Below, in pieces: positions 46,695-57,271 of a stretch of DNA of 64,000 bases. The stretch is from positions 13,057,446 to 13,121,445 of the forward strand of contig CM029367.1 of assembly GCA_017165825.1 (NCBI GenBank). The letters are read 5' to 3'. The notes under the pieces were generated by a model. The model had not been told where the DNA came from. It searched no databases and saw only the letters and a list, made by a program, of their open reading frames with translations. Each line of letters starts with the position of its first letter. Position 1 is the first letter of the stretch. Position numbers and translations under genes: made by a program. Origin of the DNA: Hepsetus odoe (lineage: Eukaryota; Chordata; Actinopteri; Characiformes; Hepsetidae).

Positions 46695-46817
46695 CAGTAC
46701 CTGGACATCACGAGCCACGAGGGCGATCAGGAGTGCGTGTTGTGGGCGGTAGCCAATGCTATCGAGCAGTCGCTGCAGCTGATAAAGTCTTGCGAGACAG
46801 GAGCGCCGCGCAGCTGA
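46686..46817 (+). CDS. Short gag-like leader ORF, copy 2
   Basis: This 43-residue ORF, MSRQYLDITSHEGDQECVLW onward, ends TGA at 46815-46817. It starts 2 bases after the LTR and is homologous to the copy 1 leader. It resembles a truncated gag N-terminus by position; no domain is recognisable. Confidence 0.5.
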   Translation: MSRQYLDITSHEGDQECVLWAVANAIEQSLQLIKSCETGAPRS

Positions 46818-46854
46818 TAGCGGGAACACGGCCAACGCGAATCACCACAAGAGG

Positions 46855-49272
46855 TTGGTAGCAAACGCGCCTTTCCGCGTTCACAGCGCCAGCACGGCGC
46901 CCCCCGCGCCGCCACGCGCCAGCACGGCGCCCCCCGCGCCGCCACGCGAAAGCACGGCACCCACCGCGCCGCAACGTGACTGCACGGCGTCCGCAAAGAA
47001 GGCCACCCGCAACAAGAGAAGCGAGGCAATGGCAAAGAAGGCAGTTCCGGACGCTGAGAGCAGGAGGAGGGTGGAGACCACTTCCTGCATCGCGCAACCG
47101 GGAAGGTCGACCAAGGAAGCCCTTCGCAACAAGGAAAGCGGCATCAAGAAGTCGACCTCCAAACCCAGCTCCATGAAGCCATCTGCTACACAGAAAGCAG
47201 AGAAGGAGCAGCTCCAGGTTAGTGGCAAGTTTAAAAGGAAAGTTCGGGTGCAAAGGAGAATTGAACATGAGGCTGCTGTAACCATTCAGGCACAGGTGAG
47301 GAAACACATAAACAGAAAGTACTACCTGAAGCTACTGTGGGCAGCCAAGACTGTCCAGCGATATTATAGAGCTAGTAAGAGTATGAGGCAAGAAATGAAG
47401 TCTTTGAAGGAGAAAAAAGGGGCTGTTGTTGTTCTACAAGCTGCATTCCGAGGGATGAAGACCAGACAGACTCTGAAACTGAAGCACCAGGCTGCCACGG
47501 TTGTACAAAGGGCTTACAGGGCACACTGTGCTCGGGCACGATACTCATACATCAAACAGACTGTTGTTGCAATCCAGCTGAGGTATCGTTCCACACGTGA
47601 AGCCAGAAAACAGAGAGAGGAGTTTTTGACATTGCGCTCCGCTGCAATGTTCCTGCAAGCCTGCTTCAGAGGTCAGAGGGTCAGAAAGGCTGTGATCCTG
47701 CACCATCAGGCCGCTTCCCTGATTCAGGCTGCGTTCAGAAGACACAGGGAGGTAACAAAGTACCAGGCCATAAGAAGGTCAGCCATCTTCATTCAAAGAT
47801 ATTTTAGGTCCTACATCAGGGGCAAAAGCGAACATGAAAGATTTCAGGTGTTGAGAAAGTCAGCGATACGCATCCAGGCAGCTTTTAGAGGTTATTTAGT
47901 GCGAAAAAGTGGTAATGCTATGAACAAAGCTGCTGTCGTCATTCAGGCTGTTGGGAGAGTGCACCAGCGGGGGTCTGTCTTCAAGAGGCCGCGCTGGGCA
48001 ACAGGTGGTCGTCAGAGGAGGTTCGGAAGGTGGAGACCGGGACTTCAACAAGGACAGAGGTGTCAAAGGCGCAAACATGCAGCGAAGTGCTTGCAGAAGT
48101 CAGTCAGAGTGGAGCCGGTGAGAGATCGGGCCGTGTGGCACAGAGAGGCGAGGACAATCCAGTCCCACCTCGGAGGTGAGCAGATCAGCTGCAGTAATGT
48201 TCGGTTTGCTGAACAGGAGGAGTTGCTGACGGGACTCTACCATCAGCTGACCGAGGGAACCGCCATGCCACAGGTGAATGCCACGGTCTCGAAGGACCGG
48301 AGGAAGGAAAAAGAGGAGACTTTGGTTCAAGTAAAAGGTGACCGTCACGGAAGGAACAGCCAGTTCAGAGAGGTCCTTCGATTCAAGATACACGCTGTGA
48401 GGGTTTCCCAAAGAAAGGGACTGGGGAGAAGACAGGAACAGAGAAACCAGATCGTAGGCCGGATAACACGGAGAGTTGAGACTCCAACCACTCAGGAGAA
48501 ACTGGAGGCTAAAATAGCCACAATGGAGGGGCAATTGCATCAGTGCAGGACAGAGCTGAGGCAGGTGCAGGACCTGAGAGAGGCCCGTTATGAGGCCAGC
48601 AAGCTCACCGAGCTAGAAAACCAGGTCAGAGGTATGGAAGGTAAATTGGCCCTCATCGAATCTCTACTCTCTTCTCCGACACCAGTGCCTGCTGGAACCC
48701 AGAGAGCCAAAGCCGAAACAGAGCAGCCGGAGAACAGTCCAGCGGAGAAACGGGTAACGAATGCAGAAAGGGAGCAGCTGCCTTCAGGCCCCCTAGCATC
48801 GGCTCGCCCCCGCTACTCAGCAAACCCAGAACAAGGTGACGTTTGGAGGAAGCCACGGGGAACTCCTCAACGTGAAACCAGAAGCTGGGACACTGCGTCA
48901 CCGGGCCCCAAGCGACCAGGAAGTATGACCCAGACAAGAAAAAGGGCAAAAGACACCAGCACGAATCAGTTCAGGGAGACGGACCAGAACTTCGGCGCCA
49001 GAGATTCGGGGAGAAGCGACGCGCGGAACCCGACTGACAGGGGTTTTAAGCAGAGCTTAGACTCATTGAAAAAGACTTCCTCTGTAAACCCTGTAACGTC
49101 TCTGTGTAGCTCCCTTTCAGGTCCTGTCGAGTCCAGGGGTTCCATGGAGTCAGGGAAAGCCTCCAAGGACGTCAGAGCCAAGGTCAGGCACCGGTCAAAA
49201 AGGTGGACGGAACTGCTGGGATTCCCCTCACCACCACCAGCTGCCCGACACAACTGGTCGGAGGTCCTTTGA
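46855..49272 (+). CDS. 805-residue IQ-repeat/coiled-coil protein carried by copy 2
   Basis: Intact ORF. Residues 1-50 contain a 30-bp-encoded tandem repeat (ASTAPPAPPR). Residues 50-125 are lysine/serine-rich (KESGIKKSTSKPSSMKPSAT). Residues about 135-370 hold about ten IQ-type repeats, including AAVTIQAQVRKH, WAAKTVQRYYRASK, HQAATVVQRAYRAH, HQAASLIQAAFRRH and SAIRIQAAFRGYLVRK. Their spacing and order resemble the calmodulin-binding IQ region of ASPM, a spindle-pole protein. An arginine-rich stretch follows. Then come coiled-coil segments shared with copy 1 (GEQISC...EQEELL; TQEKLEAKIATMEGQLHQ), a basic tail and the closing motif WTELLGFPSPP. No nucleic-acid enzyme domain is visible. If expressed it might bind calmodulin or the spindle; this is inference. 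The methionine is the first in frame after the leader stop. Confidence 0.75.
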   Translation: MVANAPFRVHSASTAPPAPPRASTAPPAPPRESTAPTAPQRDCTASAKKATRNKRSEAMAKKAVPDAESRRRVETTSCIAQPGRSTKEALRNKESGIKKSTSKPSSMKPSATQKAEKEQLQVSGKFKRKVRVQRRIEHEAAVTIQAQVRKHINRKYYLKLLWAAKTVQRYYRASKSMRQEMKSLKEKKGAVVVLQAAFRGMKTRQTLKLKHQAATVVQRAYRAHCARARYSYIKQTVVAIQLRYRSTREARKQREEFLTLRSAAMFLQACFRGQRVRKAVILHHQAASLIQAAFRRHREVTKYQAIRRSAIFIQRYFRSYIRGKSEHERFQVLRKSAIRIQAAFRGYLVRKSGNAMNKAAVVIQAVGRVHQRGSVFKRPRWATGGRQRRFGRWRPGLQQGQRCQRRKHAAKCLQKSVRVEPVRDRAVWHREARTIQSHLGGEQISCSNVRFAEQEELLTGLYHQLTEGTAMPQVNATVSKDRRKEKEETLVQVKGDRHGRNSQFREVLRFKIHAVRVSQRKGLGRRQEQRNQIVGRITRRVETPTTQEKLEAKIATMEGQLHQCRTELRQVQDLREARYEASKLTELENQVRGMEGKLALIESLLSSPTPVPAGTQRAKAETEQPENSPAEKRVTNAEREQLPSGPLASARPRYSANPEQGDVWRKPRGTPQRETRSWDTASPGPKRPGSMTQTRKRAKDTSTNQFRETDQNFGARDSGRSDARNPTDRGFKQSLDSLKKTSSVNPVTSLCSSLSGPVESRGSMESGKASKDVRAKVRHRSKRWTELLGFPSPPPAARHNWSEVL
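47250..47960 (+). repeat. ASPM-like IQ-repeat segment
   Basis: This segment has about ten IQ-like motifs in alternating 20-24-residue spacing. The phrase YLKLLWAAKTVQRYYRASK parallels an ASPM stretch with FYQKLQWATKIIQ. It is absent from copy 1, which has unrelated coiled coil at the same place. Confidence 0.75.
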
Positions 49273-49394
49273 TGGTTTTTTTTTTTGTTTTCTATGGACC
49301 TGAGCGTGTGTCCCGACTAGGGACTTTTGTGTTGTTGTTTGTGCCTCCCCCCTGAGGTTCGGCTGCGTTCGGGCACTTCGGGAGCCGCGCCCTT

Positions 49395-49406
49395 GGGGGG
49401 GGGGGG
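49395..49406 (+). promoter_or_regulatory. Polypurine-tract candidate of copy 2
   Basis: Twelve G residues precede TTC and the 3' LTR. The same position in copy 1 (34349-34361) has thirteen G. This is where plus-strand priming normally occurs. Confidence 0.6.
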
Positions 49407-49409
49407 TTC

Positions 49410-49817
49410 TGTCACGTGTGTTAGGGTTTGGGCACGCTAGAGGACGCTCTCTGTCACGTGTGTTGTGTTTTGGGCACGCTAGAGGGCGCTCTCGGTCACA
49501 TACAAGGTGTTCTGACTAAGCACACCAGAGCCCCTGCGGGCAGGTGTGCATCATTGGGGCTGACTATTTAAGCCCCGATGAGTCAGAACAGAGCACGGCT
49601 CATTAGGTAGGTTAAACCTATGTGTAATGGTGGTTCTGTCTGTCTGTTTTTAGTCATAGTCATAGTCATAGTCATAGTCATAGTCGTAGTCATCCTGCGT
49701 AGGAACTGCAGGCTTGAGTCCTTGTTTGTTGTGTGTTTTGTCACTGTAAGCAATAAACTTCTGTTCGGAACTCCTGGCTCGGAGCTGACATCCTTCCGGT
49801 ACCCCGCCACCGTTACA
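49410..49817 (+). repeat. 3' LTR of copy 2
   Basis: It is 408 bp. It lacks a 44-bp repeat unit and about five GTCATA hexamers relative to the 5' LTR, and is otherwise nearly identical. Confidence 0.9.
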
Positions 49818-49822
49818 ACCTC

Positions 49823-50949
49823 CTACAAAGACTTTATTAGTAGTAGGTTAAAAATGAATTTGAAAAAGTGAAATTGAAAAATACAGTCACCATCAGAGAT
49901 CAAACAAATCACAATACTTATACATTAAAGCTGCATACACAAGATATTTAAAACCAATAGCTCAATAGTCTATCTATGTCTATAGTCTCAATAGTCTATC
50001 TATTTTCTTCTGGGGGAAGAAAAACAAGTTACTGAGGGAAAGCAGGCCCTACCAATATAATACAACTGTGAAGATACCACAAAGCCCATGTAGCACACTG
50101 TGCATACTACAATAGGGGACCAGTGAAACTCTACCACCCAAGTACTAGTTTAGCATTCTTGTCAGCCAACATCTCATCAGATAAAAGTGAAACCATCCCA
50201 TGTAGCAGCTCCAAATTGAATTCCCCTATCCATGAGGCATCAGCCCAGCATTCTTAAGATAACAATCACAGGGTGCCAGTAAGGCATCCAATCAAGTCAT
50301 GCAACACCCACGCTACCAGCACTCACTCTCTTTTTACCTCTCATGATCTACCTCACTTAGCTTGGTTTATTATTTTGGTTTATTATTATTATTTATTATT
50401 TACTTGGTTTATTATCATATACCTACACGCATTGGTCATCTTTCAAACATGCTAACAACCCTCTACCGTCTCCATCCAAGGAAAGGTAACACCATAAGTT
50501 CACTATATATATTCCAAAAAGAATGCCCCTATCCATGAGGCATCAGCCCAGATAACAACAATCATGTGGTGCTGGCAAGGCATCCAATCAAATCGCACAA
50601 CACCAGCACCAACGCTACCAGCACCAACACTGGAATCCTATTACGCAAAAAAGTTTAGAAGCAAAATGTAAAGAGCCAAGGCTACACCACCAGCCAGAAC
50701 TCTCATGTAATTGCTGTGGGAATAAAATGGTGATTTTACAGAAAGAAAACTATGTTTTACTTTTATTGGTTAATGAAAGCAGCATTTTGGGACATTTCTA
50801 TTATCTTTATTCATTTAAAAATCACACAATGTAGAATTTATCTTTCATTGTTAAATTACATAAAATGAATCAATGTCAGATAAAATATCTTATCACTCAT
50901 CAATGATCAAGTATTACATAATGATAAGAATATTTGAGCAACAAAACAG
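49823..50949. other. Intergenic, nothing recognised
   Basis: Contains a locally duplicated phrase: CCATGAGGCATCAGCCCAG occurs near 50231 and again near 50532, and AAGGCATCCAATCAA recurs with it. No exon was recognised. Confidence 0.4.
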
Positions 50950-50954
50950 TCAGT

Positions 50955-51240
50955 CAGTCAGTCATTCCTTCATTCATTTTCTGGGCTGCTTGCCCTAATT
51001 AGGGTCACAGGGGGGTACTGGAGTCCATCCCAGCTCACACAGGGAGAAGGATTCATCCCAGCTCACACAGGGAGAAGGACAGGGATACACCCTGGACAGG
51101 TCGCCAGCCCATTGCAGGGAGGAGTGAACTGACGGGGACAGTACCTTGCTCAAGGGTACCTCAGGGCAACCCACCAGTGATGGGTTCGAACCCCGATCCA
51201 CCACCAACTCCCTAACCACTAGGCCACCACTACCCCGCAA
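50955..51240. mobile_element. Family C repeat fused to minus-strand SINE B end
   Basis: It begins with family C sequence (ATTTTCTGGGCTGCTTGCCC, GACAGGTCGCCAGCCCATTG) and continues into family B complement (AGTACCTTGCTCAAGGGTAC and CTAACCACTAGGCCACCACT). A 28-bp phrase, CATCCCAGCTCACACAGGGA, is tandemly duplicated near 51025-51080. Confidence 0.75.
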
Positions 51241-52177
51241 CAAAACATTTAACTGAAAATGAACAACAAGTGATCCTCCCTGATGTCATTGTTAAGTGAA
51301 GGAGTTTGAACTCATTCTTCTGAGGTGAAGGAGCCAAACCAGGTGTTTGTAGATACAGTGAGAATGAATTCATTGACCTCTGTATAGAAATGAATCACAG
51401 CTGCTCCAGAAAGAACATCTGCTGGCTTGTTTTTGTGGTATCCAAAGATGAGCCAAGGATGCTGAGTGAATTAACTGTGCAAACCACAGAACCATTACTA
51501 TTTGTAGTGAGTGAGGATGTATCTTCACGGCCTCTACTCTCTTTTGAGTGTTCGCCAAGTTGGGCATTAGCTTTTAATCTCCCTTCAGACTTTTCAGCAT
51601 TGGTAATGATGGTTATTATGATGAGGTTGCTTGCAAGTGTTAGGTGGGGTGGAAAAAGGTTACACATTTTGGGAGTACCAAGAACATGGTAAATGATAAA
51701 TCATTCCATAATTATAAAAAAAGGGCATTTTGCATGGCTCAAAATTGAAATGTAAGCTTTTTAGATATTAAAATTGGTCCCATCACTCCATCAGTGAGGT
51801 GAGAGCAGTGTGATGTTGATAAGAATGTGATTCCAGGCTCAAATAAGCAGCAATGCCATCTGGGCAGAAGGAGTCAGACTGCTGTTAAGGGACCCATGTC
51901 TGGCTTTGAAATAGCTCTGAGCTGATAATTATCACATTCCCAGAGGTGAGCAAAATTAAATCTTGACTCACTCTCTTTCTACCTCTCTCTCACTTAGCCA
52001 CTTGGTTTATTACCATATACCTACACATAGTGGTTATCTTCCAAGCATGCTAGCAACCCTCCACCCTCTTCATCCAAGTAAAGGGAACACCATAAGGTCA
52101 CTATATATTATTTGGGTAGTTAACCATTCTTAGTACAGCAGCGACCTGGTAGTGTGACAGGGATTGTGTATTATCCC
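51241..52177. other. Intergenic, nothing recognised
   Basis: No exon was recognised. The phrase 'accatatacctacac' with nearby text (52010-52110) also occurs near 50410-50510, suggesting a dispersed repeat. Confidence 0.35.
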
Positions 52178-52425
52178 AGGGGCAGCAGTGGCCTAGTGGT
52201 TAGGGAGTTGACCCCAGCATCATGGGTTTGATTCCCTAACAGTAGGTTGCCCTGAGGTACCCTTGAGCAAGGTACCGTCCCCGTCACTGCTCCCCGGGGG
52301 CTTTCAATAGCTGCCCACTGCTGCACGGTGTTTGAATGCATGGGTTAAATGCAGAGGTCCAATTTCGTTGTGGTTCACTGTGTGCTGTGCTGTGACCTTG
52401 CAATGACAAGGGTTGTCACAAAAAA
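52178..52425 (+). mobile_element. tRNA-derived SINE, family B (best preserved)
   Basis: Head GGGGCAGCAGTGGCCTAGTG, B-box-like GGGTTTGATTCCC, body GCCCTGAGGTACCCTTGAGC and CTGCCCACTGCTGCACGGTG, tail CAATGACAAGGGTTGTCAC followed by an A-rich end. Confidence 0.85.
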
Positions 52426-52429
52426 AATA

Positions 52430-53795
52430 TATATATATTCTTCTAACTGAATCTGATTATGATAATGGTGATGATTATGATAATTGGCCATTGATGCCTA
52501 CATTTGCACACCTCACATTTACTATCCGCACCACAGTACACAACAATGGTTAGTTTCAGGATTTGGCTGCCACAATCAGGTGCAATCTAGATCAATCTAT
52601 CATGTTTAAAGGATTAATTAAACCACACTGCTTATTGCCCATCTTCCAGTCCATCAGTGGTTGTCAGGTAACTCTGTGTGTGTGCTTGTGCATGGCTGCC
52701 TCATGTGTTAAAAGTTAAAATAATACATGCATGATGAGCAGTAAGGGTTATGAGGGATTTATAAAAAAAGACACAGAGAGTACAAGAGGGACATAGGATA
52801 GAGGGAGAATGTGTGCCCATCTGCCAGTGTTAACCTTGGTTGTGAGTCAAATTGCTCTCTGTAAACATTCAGTGTGCCCGTCTGTCTGCCTCCACTGCTT
52901 CTGAATGGGGAGATAAGACCTGTTGGCCCAGTAGCACAGGCAACCTGTTTACAGTGCAATTATAAGTCATATGCATCAATCTCTTCAGATCATCAAGCTG
53001 CATAGAAGGTTATCTGATTAAAGAGTAGGCACTACCATTATCTTTAGCCATTTGACAACCATCGGCTTGTTGTAACAGGAGGTGTGAATGCAAATTCATC
53101 GCAGATCTCTTTTATAACAAATACATCTCTTTTCTGGCTATTGCTCCACATTGCAATATTTTTACGCAAAATTAAATTAGTGGCAACCTTTCAGTTTCTT
53201 TCATTTAAAAATATAATATATAATAAAAAAATATAAATATGATTTATATTTTCATGTATAAATTCGTGACAAATTTGTACCAAAATCCACTATAAACTGG
53301 GGTGCGACATTTACACGGGGAATTTCGTCAGTGATTGACACTTCTGCATAGAGACACGAGAATGCTCACATTGCCAGGCAATTATCCTCTAAATTATTAC
53401 CGAATACACATTTTTGGTGCTTTCCTAAGTTAAATACATAGGGACTACATTGACCTATACAAGTCTGAAAGTTTCATTCAACATAACCCACAAAAATCAC
53501 TTTCATTTCATACTTTTCAAAACCACAGGAAATTTACATGTCACATTTTGAATACCTAAACGGTGACCGCGCATGTAGCAACTTAAAAACATTTTGCACT
53601 GTAAATCTCAATATTTCTTGAGTTATGTGATACGGCATATGTGTCAATAAATTCAGCATTTTTGCCTACATGTAATCCAAAATCTAATGTCAAGATATCG
53701 CCAAAATAAATTTTGGACCAAATTTCAATGCCAAATCAGGGGTGCAACTTATACACAAGTGTGACTTATACACAAGTAAATACGGTATATCTCAC
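52430..53795. other. Intergenic; probable dispersed repeat at the end
   Basis: 53280-53790 ends with GTGCAACTTATACACAAGTG and a second GTGACTTATACACAAGTAAA, phrases typical of a teleost dispersed DNA repeat. I cannot name it. No exon was recognised. Confidence 0.35.
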
Positions 53796-53799
53796 TCTC

Positions 53800-54075
53800 T
53801 CTCACTCACTCATTTTCACAGAGGCTTGTCCTTGCTAGCGTCGTGGGGGGGGTGGTGGTGCTGGAGCCTATCCCAGCTCTCACCAGGCGAAAGACAAGGA
53901 TACACCATGGACAGGCTGCCAGTCCATTGCAGGGCAGATACACAGACACACACAATAAATCCAAGTGTCAAAACTAGTCAATTTGCATCATTGGAGTGTG
54001 GGAGGAAACTGGAGCCCCAGAGGAAACCCACATAGCCACGGGGTGAGAACATAAACGCTACACATTAAAAACCCA
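53800..54075 (+). repeat. Dispersed repeat, family C, extended copy
   Basis: It contains GGAGCCTATCCCAGCT and ATGGACAGGCTGCCAGTCCA, then continues with GGAGTGTGGGAGGAAACTGG and AACCCACATAGCCACGGGG, the longer form of this teleost repeat. Confidence 0.75.
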
Positions 54076-54111
54076 GACCATCCAGCTGGGAATTGAACCC
54101 AGTACATTCTC

Positions 54112-54255
54112 GCATCCATCCATCCATCCATCCATTTTCTGCCGGGCTATCCCAAATCTGGGTCACAGGGGGGGGTGTGCTGAGTCCAACCCAGCGCACA
54201 CAGGGCTTAAGGATTCTGGGACACACCCTGACAGGTCGCCAGCCCATCGCAGGAG
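54112..54255 (+). repeat. Dispersed repeat, family C
   Basis: (CATC)n start, TTTTCTGCCGGGCTATCCC, and GACAGGTCGCCAGCCCATCG end. Confidence 0.8.
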
Positions 54256-54403
54256 TCTCGCTATATAGTATATATTATATTTATAATATTTATAAATATA
54301 TATAAAAAATATATAAATATATATTTTATTTAATCCAGTAAGAAAAAACAAGATAGTAGCACATTTTAAAGGAAAAATTTAGAAAGATTTCATTTCTAAT
54401 AGT

Positions 54404-54660
54404 CAAGTCAAGTCAGTTTTATTAATATGGCGCTTTACAACTGTTGTCACAAAGCAGCTTTACAGAATCTGGGTCCCAATTGGGTAAGCTGAGTGTGACA
54501 GAGGCAAGGAAAAACTTCCCAAACATTAGGAAGAAACCTTGGGAGAAGACCCAAAAGGATACCAACCTCCTTAGGTCGACACCAGAAATAAAAAGGAAAG
54601 AAAGAAAAAGAAAAAACCCTGAGAAAAAAGCATGAGTTATAGTAAAAGTAAAAGAGTCCA
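54404..54660 (+). repeat. Teleost dispersed repeat with AAGTCAGTTTTATTAAT start
   Basis: It contains AAGTCAAGTCAGTTTTATTA, CACAAAGCAGCTTTACAGAA, GGCAAGGAAAAACTTCCC and GGAAGAAACCTTGGGAG, a block I recognise as a common teleost dispersed element. Open frames here are therefore not genes. Confidence 0.65.
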
Positions 54661-54888
54661 CTGCTGACTGTAATTGAGGTTGATGATCTAATGGTGGAAG
54701 CTCTGTTTGAGTGGGGGAAGCTTTAATCTTTGTGGCAGCAGTTCTAGCAGAAGAGCCAGTCTGATGTAGCTGATTTGAAATTCATATCAAGTAGATATGA
54801 TAATAGTAGTTTTGCCGACTTGGTGGAGTAGCTGGTATGGAATTCAGGAGACCCTCATGGAGATGAATGGACTTTCTTTCTGGAAATA

Positions 54889-55045
54889 CATTTACGGCAT
54901 TTAGCAGACACTTTTATCCAGCGACTTACAGGTCCTAATTACAGGGACAGTTCTCCTGGAGCAATTCAGGGTTAAGGGTCTTGCTCAGGTGGTAGTGTTA
55001 GAGGTGGGATTCAAACCTACGGCCTCTTGATCCATAGGTCCACAG
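54889..55045 (-). mobile_element. tRNA-derived SINE, family A
   Basis: The complement shows TAAAAGTGTCTGCTAAATGC at the tail and a degenerate head. Part of the head is lost near 55045. Confidence 0.75.
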
Positions 55046-55049
55046 GCAA

Positions 55050-57213
55050 GTACCTCACACTACTCAGACCTCACCACACCACACCACACCAACACCTAAA
55101 CTGTTCACTTACACAGGTGGTGCGACAGCCGCCCATCTCAAACAAAGAGAAAGGAATTAGATCTGTTTTGAACTCATTGTACAGACCATGACTAAGAATG
55201 CAGTAATGTGACTACGGCAAACTTGCTATTACAACCTGACTAAAAAGGACTGATCCTGACTAAAAAGGAAAGATCCAGGGGTTTTACAAACACAAGTGTA
55301 CCGTATGACACTGGCGTTCCCCTACACCACCCTCAACAAACCTAACTTACCGGGATCTGTTCGGGCCAGGTTTGTCCCCTGAGTTTCAGTTTTGATTTTG
55401 TTTTGGATCTCTGAGTAAACAATGGATAATGAAATCAACCGGCCTGTCTGGGCTTTGGTTTGTCCCTGAGTTTTAGTTTTGATTTATATCAATAGCATTT
55501 AGCTAAATATAATTTTCTGGGATTTTTTGATTTTTAGGAATTTAATAAAGTGTTTGCAACAAACTACTGAAAACAATATCAGGTGATGCCATCCAGTACA
55601 GCGAAAAGGTCTTGTGTCTCTTTGCATGTACATTTTGCTAGGGCATTACCATGTTGGTGTAAAAGTGAAATTTCATGTCCAACAAACTGTCTAATATTTG
55701 GTATACTGTGGAGATTAAAGAAATGATAACAATTTTGTTTTTTAAATGTTGTCTGATTGGCTGCAAATTGCCTCAAGATAAGGGATCTAATGGGATTCTA
55801 ACCCATCAATTTTCAGCATCACCAGTTTACTTAACACAGATCTGATCATCTGTAATCATCCACATCTGTTTCTTCACTGCTTTATGCCTTAAGTTAGATG
55901 GTTTGTTCTGTTTAAATGGTTCACATGAAGGTAATTGTGTGGGTTAACAAAAAAATGTATCCTGTGAAATTGATCAGCTACAGTGACTGGACTGAAAATG
56001 AGATCCAAAAATGTTCTGCAGGAAGCCTGGAGAATAATTCCTCTATTAGAAGTCTTCTCTATGGAAGAAAAGCTTGAAAAAGTGAGGGATTGCACAAGGT
56101 TTTTGCACAGCACTGTATGTTATTTGCGGTTCCAATGTCTGTTGCATTTACAGCAAGAAATTGAACTGTGTTAACTGTACTGGTTTCCCAGCATATAATA
56201 AATCTATTAGGGCTTATTAAGTGTAATAGTTCTTTTAGGGTGAAAGATAGTAAAAAAAACCCTTGATAGATCACTAGTTCATTGTAGGTTTGACAGACAT
56301 TTACAGGCGTCCCACCTAGGTGCAATTTAGCATCTCCAGCTCACTTTAAAAACATGCATTTGGTGTATGGGAAGATTTCTAAGCACCCTGCGGAAACCCA
56401 CACAGACATGGGAAGAATGCACCCCATCTGAGAATTCAACCAGTCAACTGTCATGAAATGGGAAAGACACCGGGTTGTGAATGGTCACCAACCGTTTAAT
56501 TTCCACTTTCTATTTTTCTGTGATTTTTTCTTATTTCTTTTTTTCTTATTTCCTGAGATGTAAATTTCACATTGTTACAGGTAGCACAAACTTTGCTAGC
56601 AAGCACAGAAACATAATGCCAGTTATTATTAGGTTAGAGTGTTTAAATGATTACCTATATGGGTCTATTCGTGTCAACCAATTGGATGCAACATATAAAC
56701 TATAAATATATAAATATAATTATGAATTATAAATGATTTGTTTTGATGTAGCCTGTAGCCTATGCCATCATGATGAGAATTGTTTTGTTACTTCCGCCTC
56801 TATTTTTTGAAGTTTAGATTTGATTGTTGATTTGAACATGAACTTCAATTCTATTTTTCTTTCGTTGTTTTAGATAATCTTTGGTTCATAAATATTTTAA
56901 TTTTGCTTTTTTTTTTTGCTGTCTATCTTAATGAATCTGATTTACCCACTTTGCTGTTACATCATGGTATTGCCTATGTGAGAAGATCAATTTAAGGTTG
57001 TTTTTAGTGTCCATTAAGTATTGTCAAGCTGTTTATGGGTACTTGAGCACAATGGATCATTTGTAGCCCCAACTCAAGTGTGGCCATGCATCAGTGTAAC
57101 ACTTAAGGCCATTAGGAGCCCCTCTGTTCTTTACTTCATCAATCTCAATTTGCACTGATTGCTTAACCAAACTTTCTTTTACAGTATAGACCACATAATT
57201 GCTGAAAGAAAAA

Positions 57214-57215
<2 letters not shown>
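55050..57215. other. Intergenic, nothing recognised
   Basis: No exon or clear repeat was recognised apart from a short CACAC run at 55070-55090. Confidence 0.35.

Positions 57216-57218
<3 letters not shown>

Positions 57219-57269
<51 letters not shown>
57219..57269. repeat. (GA)n microsatellite
   Basis: About 25 units. Confidence 0.95.

Positions 57270-57271
<2 letters not shown>

Larger units (their letters stand above)
46202..49817 (+). mobile_element. Non-autonomous sushi/Tf1-like LTR element, copy 2 (young)
   Basis: LTRs lie at 46202-46683 and 49410-49817, starting TGTCACGTGTG and ending GTTACA. A 5-bp target duplication ACCTC flanks the element (46197-46201 and 49818-49822). Outside indels in tandem repeats I count about five substitutions between the LTRs, so insertion is recent. 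A 12-G run precedes the 3' LTR. The primer-binding site (46685-46694) is a perfect 10-bp complement of 46431-46440. The interior lacks recognisable protease, RT and integrase and instead carries a 43-codon leader ORF and an 805-codon ORF. Mobilisation would need enzymes from an autonomous relative. Confidence 0.88.

Noticed and set aside
46419..47307. Minus-strand frames across the second LTR element
   Set aside because: They are complements of the LTR hexamer array and of the GC-rich start of the 805-codon ORF.
54422..54661. 79-codon Phe-rich minus-strand frame
   Set aside because: Lies wholly inside a common teleost dispersed repeat.
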